Source of the DNA: Pedobacter sp. Bi126
Lineage (GTDB): Bacteria > Bacteroidota > Bacteroidia > Sphingobacteriales > Sphingobacteriaceae
DNA length: 64,000 nucleotides
Direction: 5' to 3'
Assembly (NCBI RefSeq): GCF_918698245.1
Contig: NZ_CAKKMS010000006.1
Span: 1-64,000 of the forward strand
In this document: positions 8,947 to 18,139 of the stretch, piece by piece
Position numbering within the stretch: the first letter of the stretch is position 1
Layout: every line of letters starts with the position of its first letter
Made by a program: the position numbers and the translations under genes
The notes under the pieces: model-generated
The model's input: only the letters and a program-made list of their open reading frames with translations
Databases searched by the model: none
What the model was told of the DNA's origin: nothing

Positions 8947-9846
8947 TTATTGTCTTTTTTTAAGGTGATCGAGCTGTTTTTGCTGCGCTATACTTTCTTT
9001 TTTAAGTTCGATAACATAAAGCGTCAACTCTTCTATTTTTTTGAGCAATAGTTTGTTCATCTCGCCGAGCGCTACTCCATTTGCCTGTGCTTCTTTTGCA
9101 GATGGCATTTCTGGCAGGTGTTTATTGGCTCTGATATAACTTTCCAATCCTTCCAACGTTCCAACATTGTAACCTTCCTCAAAAACATAATCAGGCCAGT
9201 TGGTGGCTTCAACTTTGATTTCGCGGGCACGGATGTTTCCGTTTACTGAAAGTTTTTCGTGTGGCGTGGCTGTGCCAATACCAAAATTGCCATTGGTTGA
9301 TATTGTAACAGCCTTAGTTTCATTGTTACCAACAGAAAATCCAATGCCATCAAAAGCTCTGATCAACAGATCATTTCCCGTACGTTTAAAGCCAGCAATT
9401 ATATTGCCTCCTAAATCAGTGTGTTTTAGCCAGTAACCATCAATGCTATTATACTTAAGATTTACTTCTCCTGCTACTTCAAGTTTAGAAGCTGGCGTGA
9501 GCGTGCCCACACCTAAATTGCCCCCAGAGAGCACCATAAAAGTTTGGCCCATATCTCCCCACAATTGTTCTCCTGTAGCCGGATTGCGTTCCCACCACGT
9601 TCTGGTATTAACCTGTGGTTGTAAAAACGAAACATCAACCGCAATGCCATCATGTAATGAAGCAGATAACCAATCGCTGCCAGCATTATTACGGTATAAC
9701 CATGACTTATGCATCATATTATTTGCTATTGTTGTTCCTCCAACACTCGATATTTCGAATGCATCTCCTTTAGCTGCGCCTAATTGAGCCCGTGCTTGAC
9801 TTAGAAAACTCCCAATGAGTGTAAGCGCTAATATTATTTTGTTCAT
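8947..9846 (-). CDS. Secreted fiber-like protein 3, C-terminal type A
   Basis: The 299-residue product has a signal peptide (ending SQARAQ, residue 21), a head with the phrase WWERNPATGEQLWGDMGQ, and two beads (NLGVGTLTPASKLEVAG and NFGIGTATPHEKLSVNG). The C-terminal domain is type A (NWPDYVFEEGYNVGTLEGLE) followed by the coil GEMNKLLLKKIEELTLYVIE. Its start overlaps the stop of the preceding gene in an ATGA arrangement (9843-9846), which argues for coupled translation. The C-terminal DNA is close to that of several neighbours, while the head is unique here. Confidence 0.72.
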   Translation of the reverse strand: MNKIILALTLIGSFLSQARAQLGAAKGDAFEISSVGGTTIANNMMHKSWLYRNNAGSDWLSASLHDGIAVDVSFLQPQVNTRTWWERNPATGEQLWGDMGQTFMVLSGGNLGVGTLTPASKLEVAGEVNLKYNSIDGYWLKHTDLGGNIIAGFKRTGNDLLIRAFDGIGFSVGNNETKAVTISTNGNFGIGTATPHEKLSVNGNIRAREIKVEATNWPDYVFEEGYNVGTLEGLESYIRANKHLPEMPSAKEAQANGVALGEMNKLLLKKIEELTLYVIELKKESIAQQKQLDHLKKRQ

Positions 9847-10799
9847 TTTACTGTTTTTTTAAGTTCGATTTTATTCATTCGTTCAAGCATTTTCTGGAGA
9901 ACCGCGTCTTGCTGATCCTGTTTTACCCTCAATTGTATATTTTCAGCTTCTACTTTTTTAATTATTTCATTTTTATCGATGAGATAAAGCGTTAATTCTT
10001 CTATTTTTTTAAGTAAAAGTTTGTTCATGTCGCCCAATTCTACCCCATTTGCCTGTACTTCTTTAGCGGAAGGAATTTCTGGCAAGTGTTTATTGGCCTT
10101 AATGTAGCTTTCCAACTCTTCTAGCGTTCCAACCTTATAACCTTCTTCAAAAACATAATCTGGCCAGTTAGCCGTTTCTACTTTGATTTCCTTTGCCCTG
10201 ATTTTTCCGTTAACGGAAAGTTTTTCGCGTGGCGTGGTAGTACCTATGCCAACATCGCCTTTACCTGAAATTGTTAATTCTTCTGAATAAAAACTAGAGA
10301 AACCTGATGGTATAAGTTGAACATAATCCAGGTAAACATCTGTTATTCCTGGCTGGAAATTCATTCCCCTCATTTCCAGATTGGTGATTCCGTGTGGAAT
10401 AGTTACAGGAATGGTAATCAGCTGCCACTCATTATTGGTTTTAAACATATTCGGTGCAATCCAGATGGCACTATGTACAACAATACCATACTGGCTTACA
10501 ACATCAAGCATAAAGAGACCGGAAGAAGCGCTATTGGAGGCTACCTTTATTCTTGCCTGCAATAGATAATTACCAGCAGAAACAGTGATATAAGGCCCTG
10601 CCCAAATCGTACCACCATCTGCTGTAGCCGGCCTGAACATACATGTACCCCCATTGGCTTTAGTATCATTAACCATCACGGTTCCTTGGATAACATTCAA
10701 ACCATTGCTTTCATCCTGAAAAATGGTTGATATGGAGCCCTGTGAAAAACAGTTGCTAAAAATAGCCACAAGGATTAGGCTTATAAATAATTGTTTCAT
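9843..10799 (-). CDS. Secreted fiber-like protein 4 with carbohydrate-binding-like head, type A
   Basis: The 318-residue product has a signal peptide (ending SNCFSQ) and a head of about 140 residues that reads like a galactose-binding or CBM jelly-roll: GPYITVSAGNYLLQARIKV, later ITNLEMRGMNFQPG and VYLDYVQLIP. One bead (DVGIGTTTPREKLSVNG) precedes the type A C-terminal domain (NWPDYVFEEGYKVGTLEELE) and a long charged coil. The jelly-roll reading rests on strand pattern and the closing YLDYVQL strand; a sugar ligand is a guess. The stop overlaps the next start by four bases. Confidence 0.7.
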   Translation of the reverse strand: MKQLFISLILVAIFSNCFSQGSISTIFQDESNGLNVIQGTVMVNDTKANGGTCMFRPATADGGTIWAGPYITVSAGNYLLQARIKVASNSASSGLFMLDVVSQYGIVVHSAIWIAPNMFKTNNEWQLITIPVTIPHGITNLEMRGMNFQPGITDVYLDYVQLIPSGFSSFYSEELTISGKGDVGIGTTTPREKLSVNGKIRAKEIKVETANWPDYVFEEGYKVGTLEELESYIKANKHLPEIPSAKEVQANGVELGDMNKLLLKKIEELTLYLIDKNEIIKKVEAENIQLRVKQDQQDAVLQKMLERMNKIELKKTVK

Positions 10800-10807
10800 T
10801 ATTGTAT

Positions 10808-11503
10808 TTATTTTTTATTCTTATTTTCCAAAGCATCCATTCTTTTAAGAAGTAGATCGATCTGTTTATCTTTCTCGATTAAATGTAGCGTGAGCTCCTC
10901 TATTTTTTTCTGTTGTATATTCAGCACTTTGCCTAATTCAAGACCATTGGCTTCAATTTCTTTTGCAGTTGGCATGTCCGGGAGGTGTTTATTCGTTTTA
11001 ATATAACTTTCCAATCCTTTCAACGTTCCAATATTGTAACCTTCCTCAAAAACATAATCAGGCCAGTTGGTAGTTTCTACTTTCACTTCTCTAGCCCTTA
11101 TTGTACCATTTACCGCTAGCTTTTCATTTGGATTTAAGATTCCGATCCCAACATTACCAGAACTTACCCTGAGTCCACCGCCTCTAATATCAACATAGCT
11201 TTTTTCATAAGAGGCGATAGTTTCTAATATTATCCCAGTGTCCCATTGTAACTTTAGCTGTTGAAAAGCTGGTCCATTCCAAGGACCAGGCGTGCGATAT
11301 ATGCCATAATTCAAAGGTGCACCATTAAACCAGGTAATTCCATCTGGTGTGTCTGTACCATCGTTTACATCGTTGAAACTAATTTTTGCCGCTGGGTTTA
11401 GCGTACCTATGCCAACATTTCCGCCATTAGTAGGAAATACATTTTGTGCTGACACTATTCCAAAGCAAGTACTCAGGCATGCAAGAGCGAGAATTTTCTT
11501 CAT
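10808..11503 (-). CDS. Secreted fiber-like protein 5, C-terminal type A
   Basis: The 231-residue product is the shortest intact member. After a signal peptide (ending GIVSAQ) it starts directly with a bead (NVGIGTLNPAAKISFND), then a compact head (GITWFNGAPLNYGIYRTPG), a second bead (NVGIGILNPNEKLAVNG) and the type A C-terminal domain (NWPDYVFEEGYNIGTLKGLE). The segment before the coil has GLELGKVLNIQQKKIEELTLHL, where the usual GEMNK is changed to GKVLN. Eight bases separate it from the next gene. Confidence 0.72.
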   Translation of the reverse strand: MKKILALACLSTCFGIVSAQNVFPTNGGNVGIGTLNPAAKISFNDVNDGTDTPDGITWFNGAPLNYGIYRTPGPWNGPAFQQLKLQWDTGIILETIASYEKSYVDIRGGGLRVSSGNVGIGILNPNEKLAVNGTIRAREVKVETTNWPDYVFEEGYNIGTLKGLESYIKTNKHLPDMPTAKEIEANGLELGKVLNIQQKKIEELTLHLIEKDKQIDLLLKRMDALENKNKK

Positions 11504-11513
11504 ATTTTAATGT

Positions 11514-12479
11514 TTAATTTTTCTTAATAGCTGCGAGTTCTTTGATTACTTGATCGATCTGAATCTGTTGCTTTTGATTTGTTTGAGTTTGTTTTTCCAG
11601 CTGTTTCTCCTTTTCGATCAGATGAAGGGTTAACTCCTCAACCTTTTGCAATAATTTAATATTCAACTCGCCCAGGTTTACCCCATTTTCTACCATCTGC
11701 TTGGCGGTCGGTACTTCGGGCAAATGTTTGTTTTTCTTAATAAAAGCTTCTATTTCTACCAGACTTTGTAATTTGTAATCCTTTTCAAAAACAAAGTCAG
11801 CTCCAGTGGAATTTACTACAATTTCGTTTGCACGTGCCTTTCCGTTAACATCCAGTTTATAAGACAGATTATTCTGGCTCGCTTTACCAATTAACACATT
11901 ACCGTTATCACTTATAGCGAATCTTGAGCCCATAACAGAAGTATCGTGATTATAACTCCAAAACTGAAGCGAATTGCCGTATGGGCCAGTCATATTATAT
12001 ATGGCCCAACGATAAGCTAAATCATTAGCCGTTTTAAATGGGTTCTCAAGTATGAGGGCTGCACCTTCATTTGAGCCTGCACTGGCAGAGATGTTGCCAG
12101 CAACTGATAATTTTTGATTTGGATTAGATGTACCAATACCAAAATTGCCATCTTCATTACTTACCAATAAAGATCGCCAACTTCCCCATCCCGTACTTTC
12201 ATACCCAGATCGAAGATAAATTTTACTATCATCACCAAAAGCCAGTTCATGGGCTCTTCCACCACTATCATCAGACCAGCCTCTTAATCCCAATACAGTT
12301 TGGTAATATCCAGCTGACAAACCTGCCACTGATGTGGCCTTAAAGTGGGCCTCTACCGAACGGCTATAAGAACCAGGTACAGTTGGCGTTGCCCTTGTAT
12401 CTTGTACTGTTAATGTGGTTTGTGCGAATAAAATCTTTGTGCTTGATAATATTAATGCCATTATAATATACTTTTTCAT
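11514..12479 (-). CDS. Secreted fiber-like protein 6, pyocin-knob-like head, type B
   Basis: I place the start at 12479, where MKKYIIMALILSSTKILFAQ gives a normal signal peptide; the frame stays open to 12521 but the extra residues are not signal-like and would overlap the preceding gene. The 321-residue product has a head ending in GWGSWRSLLVSNEDG, a pattern typical of the knob domain of phage tail fibers and pyocins (W..W..L before a bead). Beads follow at NFGIGTSNPNQKLSVAG and NVLIGKASQNNLSYKLDVNG. The C-terminal domain is type B (GADFVFEKDYKLQSL; GELNIKLLQKVEELTLHLIE). The gene is four bases from its upstream neighbour. Confidence 0.72.
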   Translation of the reverse strand: MKKYIIMALILSSTKILFAQTTLTVQDTRATPTVPGSYSRSVEAHFKATSVAGLSAGYYQTVLGLRGWSDDSGGRAHELAFGDDSKIYLRSGYESTGWGSWRSLLVSNEDGNFGIGTSNPNQKLSVAGNISASAGSNEGAALILENPFKTANDLAYRWAIYNMTGPYGNSLQFWSYNHDTSVMGSRFAISDNGNVLIGKASQNNLSYKLDVNGKARANEIVVNSTGADFVFEKDYKLQSLVEIEAFIKKNKHLPEVPTAKQMVENGVNLGELNIKLLQKVEELTLHLIEKEKQLEKQTQTNQKQQIQIDQVIKELAAIKKN

Positions 12480-12483
12480 GTTC

Positions 12484-13251
12484 CTATTTTTTAGTTTTAA
12501 ACAGGGACTCCAACCTCGCAATTCTTTCCTCTTGTGATTGGTTCTTTAGCCTCTCTTGATTGAGTTCTTTTTCTTTTTCGATCAGATACAAAGTGAGTTC
12601 TTCTACCTTTTGCAACAGTTTAATATTCAGCTCTCCCAGGTTTACCCCGTTTTCTACCATTTCCTTCGCAGTTGGTATTTCAGGCAAGTGTTTATTGGTT
12701 TTTACAAACTTTTCCAGTTCAGTTAAATCAGAGAGTTTATAATCAGGCTCAAACACAAAATCGGCACCTGCATTGGTAGAGACTTTAATTTCACGGGCAC
12801 CAATTTTTCCGGCTACAGTAAGCATATCGGTTGGGCTATTGGTGCCAATACCCAGTTGACCATTAGCGGTTAATACCATCTTTGCAACATTCCAATTGGG
12901 GGAGCCATTCTTACTGGTATAGAAATTAATTTTATGATCTTCTGTTGAAACATTGCCTATATATCTAAAATGACCAGCATAAATATTTAAATCATTGCCA
13001 TAAGTTCTTATTTGTGCATCATAATTATTCTCAACACCTAATTCTAAACTCGGATAATTATCTACAGAACCTATTTTTAAACCAACTGTACCATTCGCGG
13101 CACCAGCGCCTAGTGCAATGCTTAATTTGGCAGACGGATTTAAAGTACCTATGCCTACGTTTCCACTTTCGGGAAATGTATTTGTTGCTTGAGCCAAAAC
13201 AACAGCATAATTTACGGTGATGAATAATAATAAGATTAGGATTTTTTTCAT
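12484..13251 (-). CDS. Secreted fiber-like protein 7, C-terminal type B
   Basis: The 255-residue product has a signal peptide (ending AVVLAQ), an immediate bead (NVGIGTLNPSAKLSIALG), a compact head (SLELGVENNYDAQIRTYG), a second bead (QLGIGTNSPTDMLTVAG) and a type B C-terminal domain (GADFVFEPDYKLSDL; NKHLPEIPTAKEMVENGVNL). From about residue 150 on it is nearly the same as fiber protein 16 at 31857-32837, outside the main array. The last residues end in RLESLFKTKK rather than the usual LKKL. Confidence 0.72.
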   Translation of the reverse strand: MKKILILLLFITVNYAVVLAQATNTFPESGNVGIGTLNPSAKLSIALGAGAANGTVGLKIGSVDNYPSLELGVENNYDAQIRTYGNDLNIYAGHFRYIGNVSTEDHKINFYTSKNGSPNWNVAKMVLTANGQLGIGTNSPTDMLTVAGKIGAREIKVSTNAGADFVFEPDYKLSDLTELEKFVKTNKHLPEIPTAKEMVENGVNLGELNIKLLQKVEELTLYLIEKEKELNQERLKNQSQEERIARLESLFKTKK

Positions 13252-13254
13252 GGT

Positions 13255-14172
13255 TTATTTTTTGTTGGTAATTGAATTTTGGCTATTCGGGTGCTCCAGT
13301 TTTTTTAATCGTTCTTCGAAGGCAACTAAAAGCGCAGTCTGCGAGTTTAACTTTTTTTCTAACTGCATGGCATTTTTATCCTTCTCTATTAAATGTAAAG
13401 TGAGTTCTTCTATCTTCTGCTGCTGCAATCGCACTACCTCGCCTACAGCAAGGCCGCTGGCAGCTATTTGTTTTGCAGATGGCATTTCTGGAAGATGCCT
13501 GTAAACCTTGATATACTGTTCTAGTTTTGGCAAGGAAATTATTTCATAACCTTCATCAAAAACATAATCTGGCCAGTTGGTGGCTTCTACTTTTATTTCG
13601 CGTGCTCTGATATTGCCGTTTACAGATAATTTTTCACGAGGTGTTGCAGTTCCAATGCCAACATTATCCATAAAGTAAGTGTTACTGGAAACCAAGAATT
13701 CTTCCGTTAAATCGAGAGCAGTCAAATTAGTAGGAGGATCCAATTTGGCAAGAGATGGTTGCCAGTTTCCAGAAACTGAACTAAGTGATAATACCGCTTC
13801 CAGCCCGGTATAACTGGGCATTACGGCATAAAACTCCCAAGTAGACTGATTGACTTGGATCACACGGATTGAAGAGATAATTTTCGTTCTACCTGTATTG
13901 TAAAAGCTCCCTGAAGCAAAAAAACCATTCGTCTCCGAAACGCCGTTACTGGTTCTAAAATGGATTTGGCATTCCCCATTTTGGTGATAATTTGCGTTAT
14001 AACCGCCTCCTGAAACAATCTGGATCGACGCATCTGCTCCTTGTTGCTGTAATGTTAATGTTCCTAGACGGAACCAGCCAAAAAAACCACCAGTATTACC
14101 TAAGTTGATATTTTGGGCTTGTACACCCGCAGCCATGCTAAGAACAATTAATAAAAGATAAATTTTTTTCAT
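13255..14172 (-). CDS. Secreted fiber-like protein 8, C-terminal type A
   Basis: The start is best at 14172 (MKKIYLLLIVLSMAAGVQAQ, a good signal peptide); the frame upstream to 14205 is not signal-like. The 305-residue product has a beta-rich head (FFGWFRLGTLTLQQQGADA, GGYNANYHQNGECQIHF) of the sort that places a jelly-roll or lectin-like tip on a fiber, then one bead (NVGIGTATPREKLSVNG) and a type A domain (NWPDYVFDEGYEIISLPKLE). The NKHLP motif is altered to VYRHLPEMP. The head pattern resembles that of fiber protein 11, though sequence similarity is weak. Confidence 0.72.
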   Translation of the reverse strand: MKKIYLLLIVLSMAAGVQAQNINLGNTGGFFGWFRLGTLTLQQQGADASIQIVSGGGYNANYHQNGECQIHFRTSNGVSETNGFFASGSFYNTGRTKIISSIRVIQVNQSTWEFYAVMPSYTGLEAVLSLSSVSGNWQPSLAKLDPPTNLTALDLTEEFLVSSNTYFMDNVGIGTATPREKLSVNGNIRAREIKVEATNWPDYVFDEGYEIISLPKLEQYIKVYRHLPEMPSAKQIAASGLAVGEVVRLQQQKIEELTLHLIEKDKNAMQLEKKLNSQTALLVAFEERLKKLEHPNSQNSITNKK

Positions 14173-14208
14173 TAGTCTATTTTTTTTGTCACAATACCAT
14201 AACACCTC

Positions 14209-15282
14209 TTACTTCTTTTGTTTTATTAACAATTGTAACTGTTGTTTCAATTCGAGATAACCTTTCTTCAATCCTTCTATCTGGGCTTGCTGCACTTTCA
14301 TAGCCAATGCTTCTTTTTCAATGGCTTTCTCCTTTTCGATTAAATGCAAAGTCAATTCTTCAATTTTCTCTTGCTGTAACCTAACCATTTCGCCCAGTTC
14401 TAAACCATTGTTGACAATTTCTTTGGTTGTTGGCATTCCCGGCAGGTGTTTATTTGTTTTAATGTAGCTTTCCAATCCTTTCAGGGTTCCAAGGTTATAA
14501 CCTTCTTCAAAAACATAATCTGGCCAATTGGCAGATTCTACCTTAATTTCCTTTGCTCTAATATTACCGTTGACAGAAAGTTTTTCGCGAGGGGTAAGTG
14601 TACCAATACCGATCTGCCCATTCAGATCTAAAAACATTGCTGTCTGGTATTCGAGTGCTTCATAACTGCTCTTACTCTTTGCATACTGAAATTGTAAGCC
14701 TGGGCCACCATTATCAATATTAGCCATTAATCTTATACCGTACGAGTTTTCTACTGAATTATGATTAACCATTTCCAGGGCCGAATTTCCATTTCCTAAC
14801 TGGCCAAGCTGAAGCCTCTCGAAATTATAGTTACCAGGAATAAGAACCTGCTTTGGCTGATTTGAGCTGTTAAAATCGCCCAATTGAAGCAAAGCCATTG
14901 GATTATTGGTGCCTATTCCTACATTCCCATTATATTGCCAGGTCATGGCATGTTGATCTGGAACATTACTCTGATTATTTGCTCCGTTCACATATAGATC
15001 TAACCTTGAACCCCAATAATAAGGTCCACCATGGGCAACCCTAAACTCGGCTGATTCATTATAACTATAGTTTCCTGTACCAAACCGCGATAACTTTAAC
15101 GTTGTCTGAGCAGCCGAAACCACGCCTGCTGGTTTGCTGTCTGGACCAACGAATATTTGAAGCGGTGCATCTGGAGTGAGTGTACCGATACCTGCCGCTC
15201 CATTTGGAGGAAAAGTATTCTGCGCATAAGCCAAGCTGCTGCCAGATAATAAGGAAAAGATTATTAAAAACTTAAAATTCAT
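14209..15282 (-). CDS. Secreted fiber-like protein 9, longest member, type A
   Basis: At 357 residues this is the longest member. It has a signal peptide (ending SLAYAQ) and three beads: AAGIGTLTPDAPLQIFVG, NVGIGTNNPMALLQLGD and QIGIGTLTPREKLSVNG. Between them are two variable stretches (FGTGNYSYNESAEFRVAHG; VENSYGIRLMANIDNGGPG). The C-terminal domain is type A (NWPDYVFEEGYNLGTLKGLE) with a long coil and lysine-rich end. Multiple beads imply a longer shaft, by analogy with tail fibers. Confidence 0.72.
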   Translation of the reverse strand: MNFKFLIIFSLLSGSSLAYAQNTFPPNGAAGIGTLTPDAPLQIFVGPDSKPAGVVSAAQTTLKLSRFGTGNYSYNESAEFRVAHGGPYYWGSRLDLYVNGANNQSNVPDQHAMTWQYNGNVGIGTNNPMALLQLGDFNSSNQPKQVLIPGNYNFERLQLGQLGNGNSALEMVNHNSVENSYGIRLMANIDNGGPGLQFQYAKSKSSYEALEYQTAMFLDLNGQIGIGTLTPREKLSVNGNIRAKEIKVESANWPDYVFEEGYNLGTLKGLESYIKTNKHLPGMPTTKEIVNNGLELGEMVRLQQEKIEELTLHLIEKEKAIEKEALAMKVQQAQIEGLKKGYLELKQQLQLLIKQKK

Positions 15283-15285
15283 GAC

Positions 15286-16218
15286 TTATGGTTTTTGTTT
15301 ATCGGTATTAGATTTGTACTCAAGAACTTCCACTCTTTCGATAAGCGCATCGATTTTCTGATCCTTTTCGATCAGATGTAAAGTCAGTTCTTCAATTTTC
15401 TCCAATAATTTTTTATTCATCTCGCCCAGTTCAATACCATTTGCGGCAACTTCTTTAGCCGAAGGCATGCCGGGTAAGTGTTTGTTTTCTTTGATGTATA
15501 AATCAAGGTTCTTTAAACTGATTATAGGATAATTCACTTCAAAAACATAGTCGGGCCAAAAGGCAGATTCTACCTTGATTTCGCGTGCCCTGATTTTCCC
15601 TTCTACATTAAACTTTTCGTTTAAACTTGCTGTTCCAATCCCAACATTTCCATTAGTACCTGAAATAACCAGCGAATTATTGGTCACAAGCGTACCGTCG
15701 CCATTGTAGACCTGGATATGCAGATTTTGATCGCCTCCGCCATTATTGATCTGAAAGGCCTTTCCTGCGGGATCAAAAATTTCTCCTGTTGCCGATTCCC
15801 GGTTAAACGCTAATGTGCCGAAATAGGGATTTGAACCAGGATGAATGCTTATTCCCGTACCATTGCCTGATCTTAAAGTTAATGTCGATCCTGGTGTTGT
15901 GGTTCCAATGCCTACATTTCCACGAAAAAAACTAGATCCACCTAGGCCAGCAGCCAACGATATGTTGGGTTCTTCACTACTCCATACTGAAAAACGAAAA
16001 TCATTGCCAAGGCTAGCTATACGGGAAGCACTGCTATTGGACCACCACATCATACTGCTATTATGCCTAATACCACCTGCAGCATCACTACCGATTACAA
16101 CATCTGCACCATAAGGATTGGCGGGATCGATAACATTGTTACCAGTAGTTACAACCTGAGTTTGAGCCATGGTTATACCGCTATAAAGTAAACAGATGGA
16201 AAATAATTTAAATTTCAT
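15286..16218 (-). CDS. Secreted fiber-like protein 10, C-terminal type A
   Basis: The 310-residue product has a signal peptide ending TMAQ and a head beginning TQVVTTGNNVIDPANPYGAD. This head block (to about residue 100, with SSMMWWSNSSASRI) is shared almost word for word with fiber protein 16 at 31857-32837, while the rest of the two proteins differs. Beads are NVGIGTTTPGSTLTLRSG and NVGIGTASLNEKFNVEG. The C-terminal domain is type A but with FWPDYVFEVNYPIISLKNL. It lies 4 bases from the next gene downstream. The 92-base gap upstream (16219-16310) is the largest between fiber genes. Confidence 0.72.
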   Translation of the reverse strand: MKFKLFSICLLYSGITMAQTQVVTTGNNVIDPANPYGADVVIGSDAAGGIRHNSSMMWWSNSSASRIASLGNDFRFSVWSSEEPNISLAAGLGGSSFFRGNVGIGTTTPGSTLTLRSGNGTGISIHPGSNPYFGTLAFNRESATGEIFDPAGKAFQINNGGGDQNLHIQVYNGDGTLVTNNSLVISGTNGNVGIGTASLNEKFNVEGKIRAREIKVESAFWPDYVFEVNYPIISLKNLDLYIKENKHLPGMPSAKEVAANGIELGEMNKKLLEKIEELTLHLIEKDQKIDALIERVEVLEYKSNTDKQKP

Positions 16219-16310
16219 TGTTTCAGTTTTTAATATTGAATAATCCCTGATTTTTTTATTCTAAAGGTGATTGGTTTTAGCTTTTTAGGTTAATCGTTTC
16301 GAATCAAAGC

Positions 16311-17147
16311 CTAACGTTTTTTGTATTTTACTTTGAGTTTGCGATTTTCAAGTTCCAATGTGCTTAGCTTTTTATCCAGGCTGATCAGATGCAGGGTGAG
16401 CTCCTCTATCTTTTTTTGCTGCATTTTTACCATTTCGCCCAATTCCAGGCCATCGGCTTCAATATCTTTCGCAGTAGGCATGTCAGGTAAGTGTTTATTC
16501 GTTTTAATGTAACTTTCCAATCCTTTCAACGTTCCAACATTGTAACCATCGGCAAAAACATAGTCGGGCCAGTTGGCAGATTCTACCTTGATTTCCTTTG
16601 CCCTAATATTACCGTTTACCGATAATTTTTCTGAAGGTAGATCAGTACCTATGCCTACGCTACCATTAATTACATTGAGGTTACCTACATAAGTATGCGC
16701 ATTGTCTCTGATCTTATCATAGGTGGTTACTATGCCACCATTGTCATTTAAATTCTCGTCACTGACAGAACCCATTTCCGATGATCCTGCTAAAAGATTG
16801 CTTATTTTAAAGGTTCCCAAATCAGCGCCTAATGCTGCTTTTACCCATATCTGACTTTCTGCTCCAAGATTTAACAGCGCGAATTGAGGTTGCAACCATG
16901 CATTATAACCCATACTATGGTGTTCCTGAATAGCAAAACTCTGTGAATTGATAAACTGAAACTTACCGGAAACCAACGAAGGCGTATGTGCAGTAGTATG
17001 TGTATAGGTATATTCGAACGCACTGTGCATACCACCGACCTTAGCCACCAGGTACCATTTCCCATCGGCAGGCAGGCTGAACTGCTGTGCAGATAAGCTC
17101 ATTATAGCGCTAAAAAGAGTGATAATTAAAAGGTATAAGTGTTTCAT
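16311..17147 (-). CDS. Secreted fiber-like protein 11, C-terminal type A
   Basis: The 278-residue product has a signal peptide (ending MSLSAQ) and a beta-rich head starting FSLPADGKWYLVAKVGGMHS with later AWLQPQFALLNLGAESQIWV. This pattern of KWYLVAKV and IWV strands resembles C1q-like or tail-tip jelly-rolls, but I cannot name a family. One bead (SVGIGTDLPSEKLSVNG) precedes a type A domain (NWPDYVFADGYNVGTLKGLE). The stop region ends in a basic stretch (KLKVKYKKR). The start overlaps the stop of the preceding gene by four bases (17144-17147). Confidence 0.72.
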   Translation of the reverse strand: MKHLYLLIITLFSAIMSLSAQQFSLPADGKWYLVAKVGGMHSAFEYTYTHTTAHTPSLVSGKFQFINSQSFAIQEHHSMGYNAWLQPQFALLNLGAESQIWVKAALGADLGTFKISNLLAGSSEMGSVSDENLNDNGGIVTTYDKIRDNAHTYVGNLNVINGSVGIGTDLPSEKLSVNGNIRAKEIKVESANWPDYVFADGYNVGTLKGLESYIKTNKHLPDMPTAKDIEADGLELGEMVKMQQKKIEELTLHLISLDKKLSTLELENRKLKVKYKKR

Positions 17148-18139
17148 TTGATTTTTTCTTTAAGTTCCGATATTTCCTTTTGCTGTTTGACTAGCACATC
17201 TGATTGCTCGTTCATTTTATGCTCGTGTTCGATAAGGTGCAAAGTGAGTTCTTCTATTTTCTTGAGCAAAAGCTTGTTCATTTCCCCAAGTTCGACACCA
17301 TTTCTTTCTACTTCTTTGGCAGAAGGCATTCCTGGCAGATGTTTATTCGTTTTAATGTAACTTTCCAATCCTTTCAACGTTCCAACTTTGTAACCTTCTT
17401 CAAAAACATAATCTGGCCAATTGGTGGCTTCAACTTTTATTTCTTTAGCACGGATATTACCATTGACTGAAAGCTTTTCACGCGGAGTAAGAGTACCTAT
17501 TCCTACATTACCAAAAGCATCTATCCTCATTCTTTCCAGATTAGAACTAGTATTAAAGCTGATAAACCCTCCTGTTACATCTTTGCCTCTGTGGAAATTG
17601 ATAGAACTGTTCGTTTCGCCGTAAAAGTTATGTAAAATTGAAAAGCTTTTTCCATCCAGAACATTTGTATTGAAACCTTGTACACCTACAAACGTTCCAT
17701 TTCCTGTCCCATCACCTTCGGGTAACCTTCCTAATACCGCACCTAACATCCCATCAGGAATATGCGTTGCAATATCTAATACTCCCCTAGGATTAGTGGT
17801 ACCAATACCAACGTTCCCATTAGTTTCTAAAAGAACTTTCGACCAGGTTTGTCCTGCATTATTACTAGTTTTTCTGAAATAAAGATTCTGATCAAAAAAA
17901 CTACCTGCAAATTGCATGGCAAAATTATTTACTGAATTACTATGACGAACATCTAATAAATGCCACCAGTTGCTGGCTCCAGCAGGATAGTTTATTGGGT
18001 TAACTGTTTCGAAAAAACCCGATACAGCCCCTGCATTGCCCTGAAGACCGGCATTGTCTCTGGTTTGGGTCTGTGCGATAGAAGCTAGCGGAAAAATGCT
18101 AATTAATAGGAGAACCGATAATTTGATGGTATTTTTCAT
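17144..18139 (-). CDS. Secreted fiber-like protein 12, pyocin-knob-like head, type A
   Basis: The 331-residue product has a signal peptide (ending ASIAQT) and a head with NPINYPAGASNWWHLLDVRH and NLYFRKTSNNAGQTWSKVLL, the pattern of the knob domain of pyocin and phage tail fibers (tryptophan near the end of a repeated strand-turn unit). The head is a near copy of that of the neighbouring fiber protein 13, so the two arose by tandem duplication; their middles then diverge. Beads are NVGIGTTNPRGVLDIAT and NVGIGTLTPREKLSVNG. The C-terminal domain is type A (NWPDYVFEEGYKVGTLKGLE). The start codon overlaps the preceding stop (TAATG at 18137-18141). Confidence 0.74.
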   Translation of the reverse strand: MKNTIKLSVLLLISIFPLASIAQTQTRDNAGLQGNAGAVSGFFETVNPINYPAGASNWWHLLDVRHSNSVNNFAMQFAGSFFDQNLYFRKTSNNAGQTWSKVLLETNGNVGIGTTNPRGVLDIATHIPDGMLGAVLGRLPEGDGTGNGTFVGVQGFNTNVLDGKSFSILHNFYGETNSSINFHRGKDVTGGFISFNTSSNLERMRIDAFGNVGIGTLTPREKLSVNGNIRAKEIKVEATNWPDYVFEEGYKVGTLKGLESYIKTNKHLPGMPSAKEVERNGVELGEMNKLLLKKIEELTLHLIEHEHKMNEQSDVLVKQQKEISELKEKIK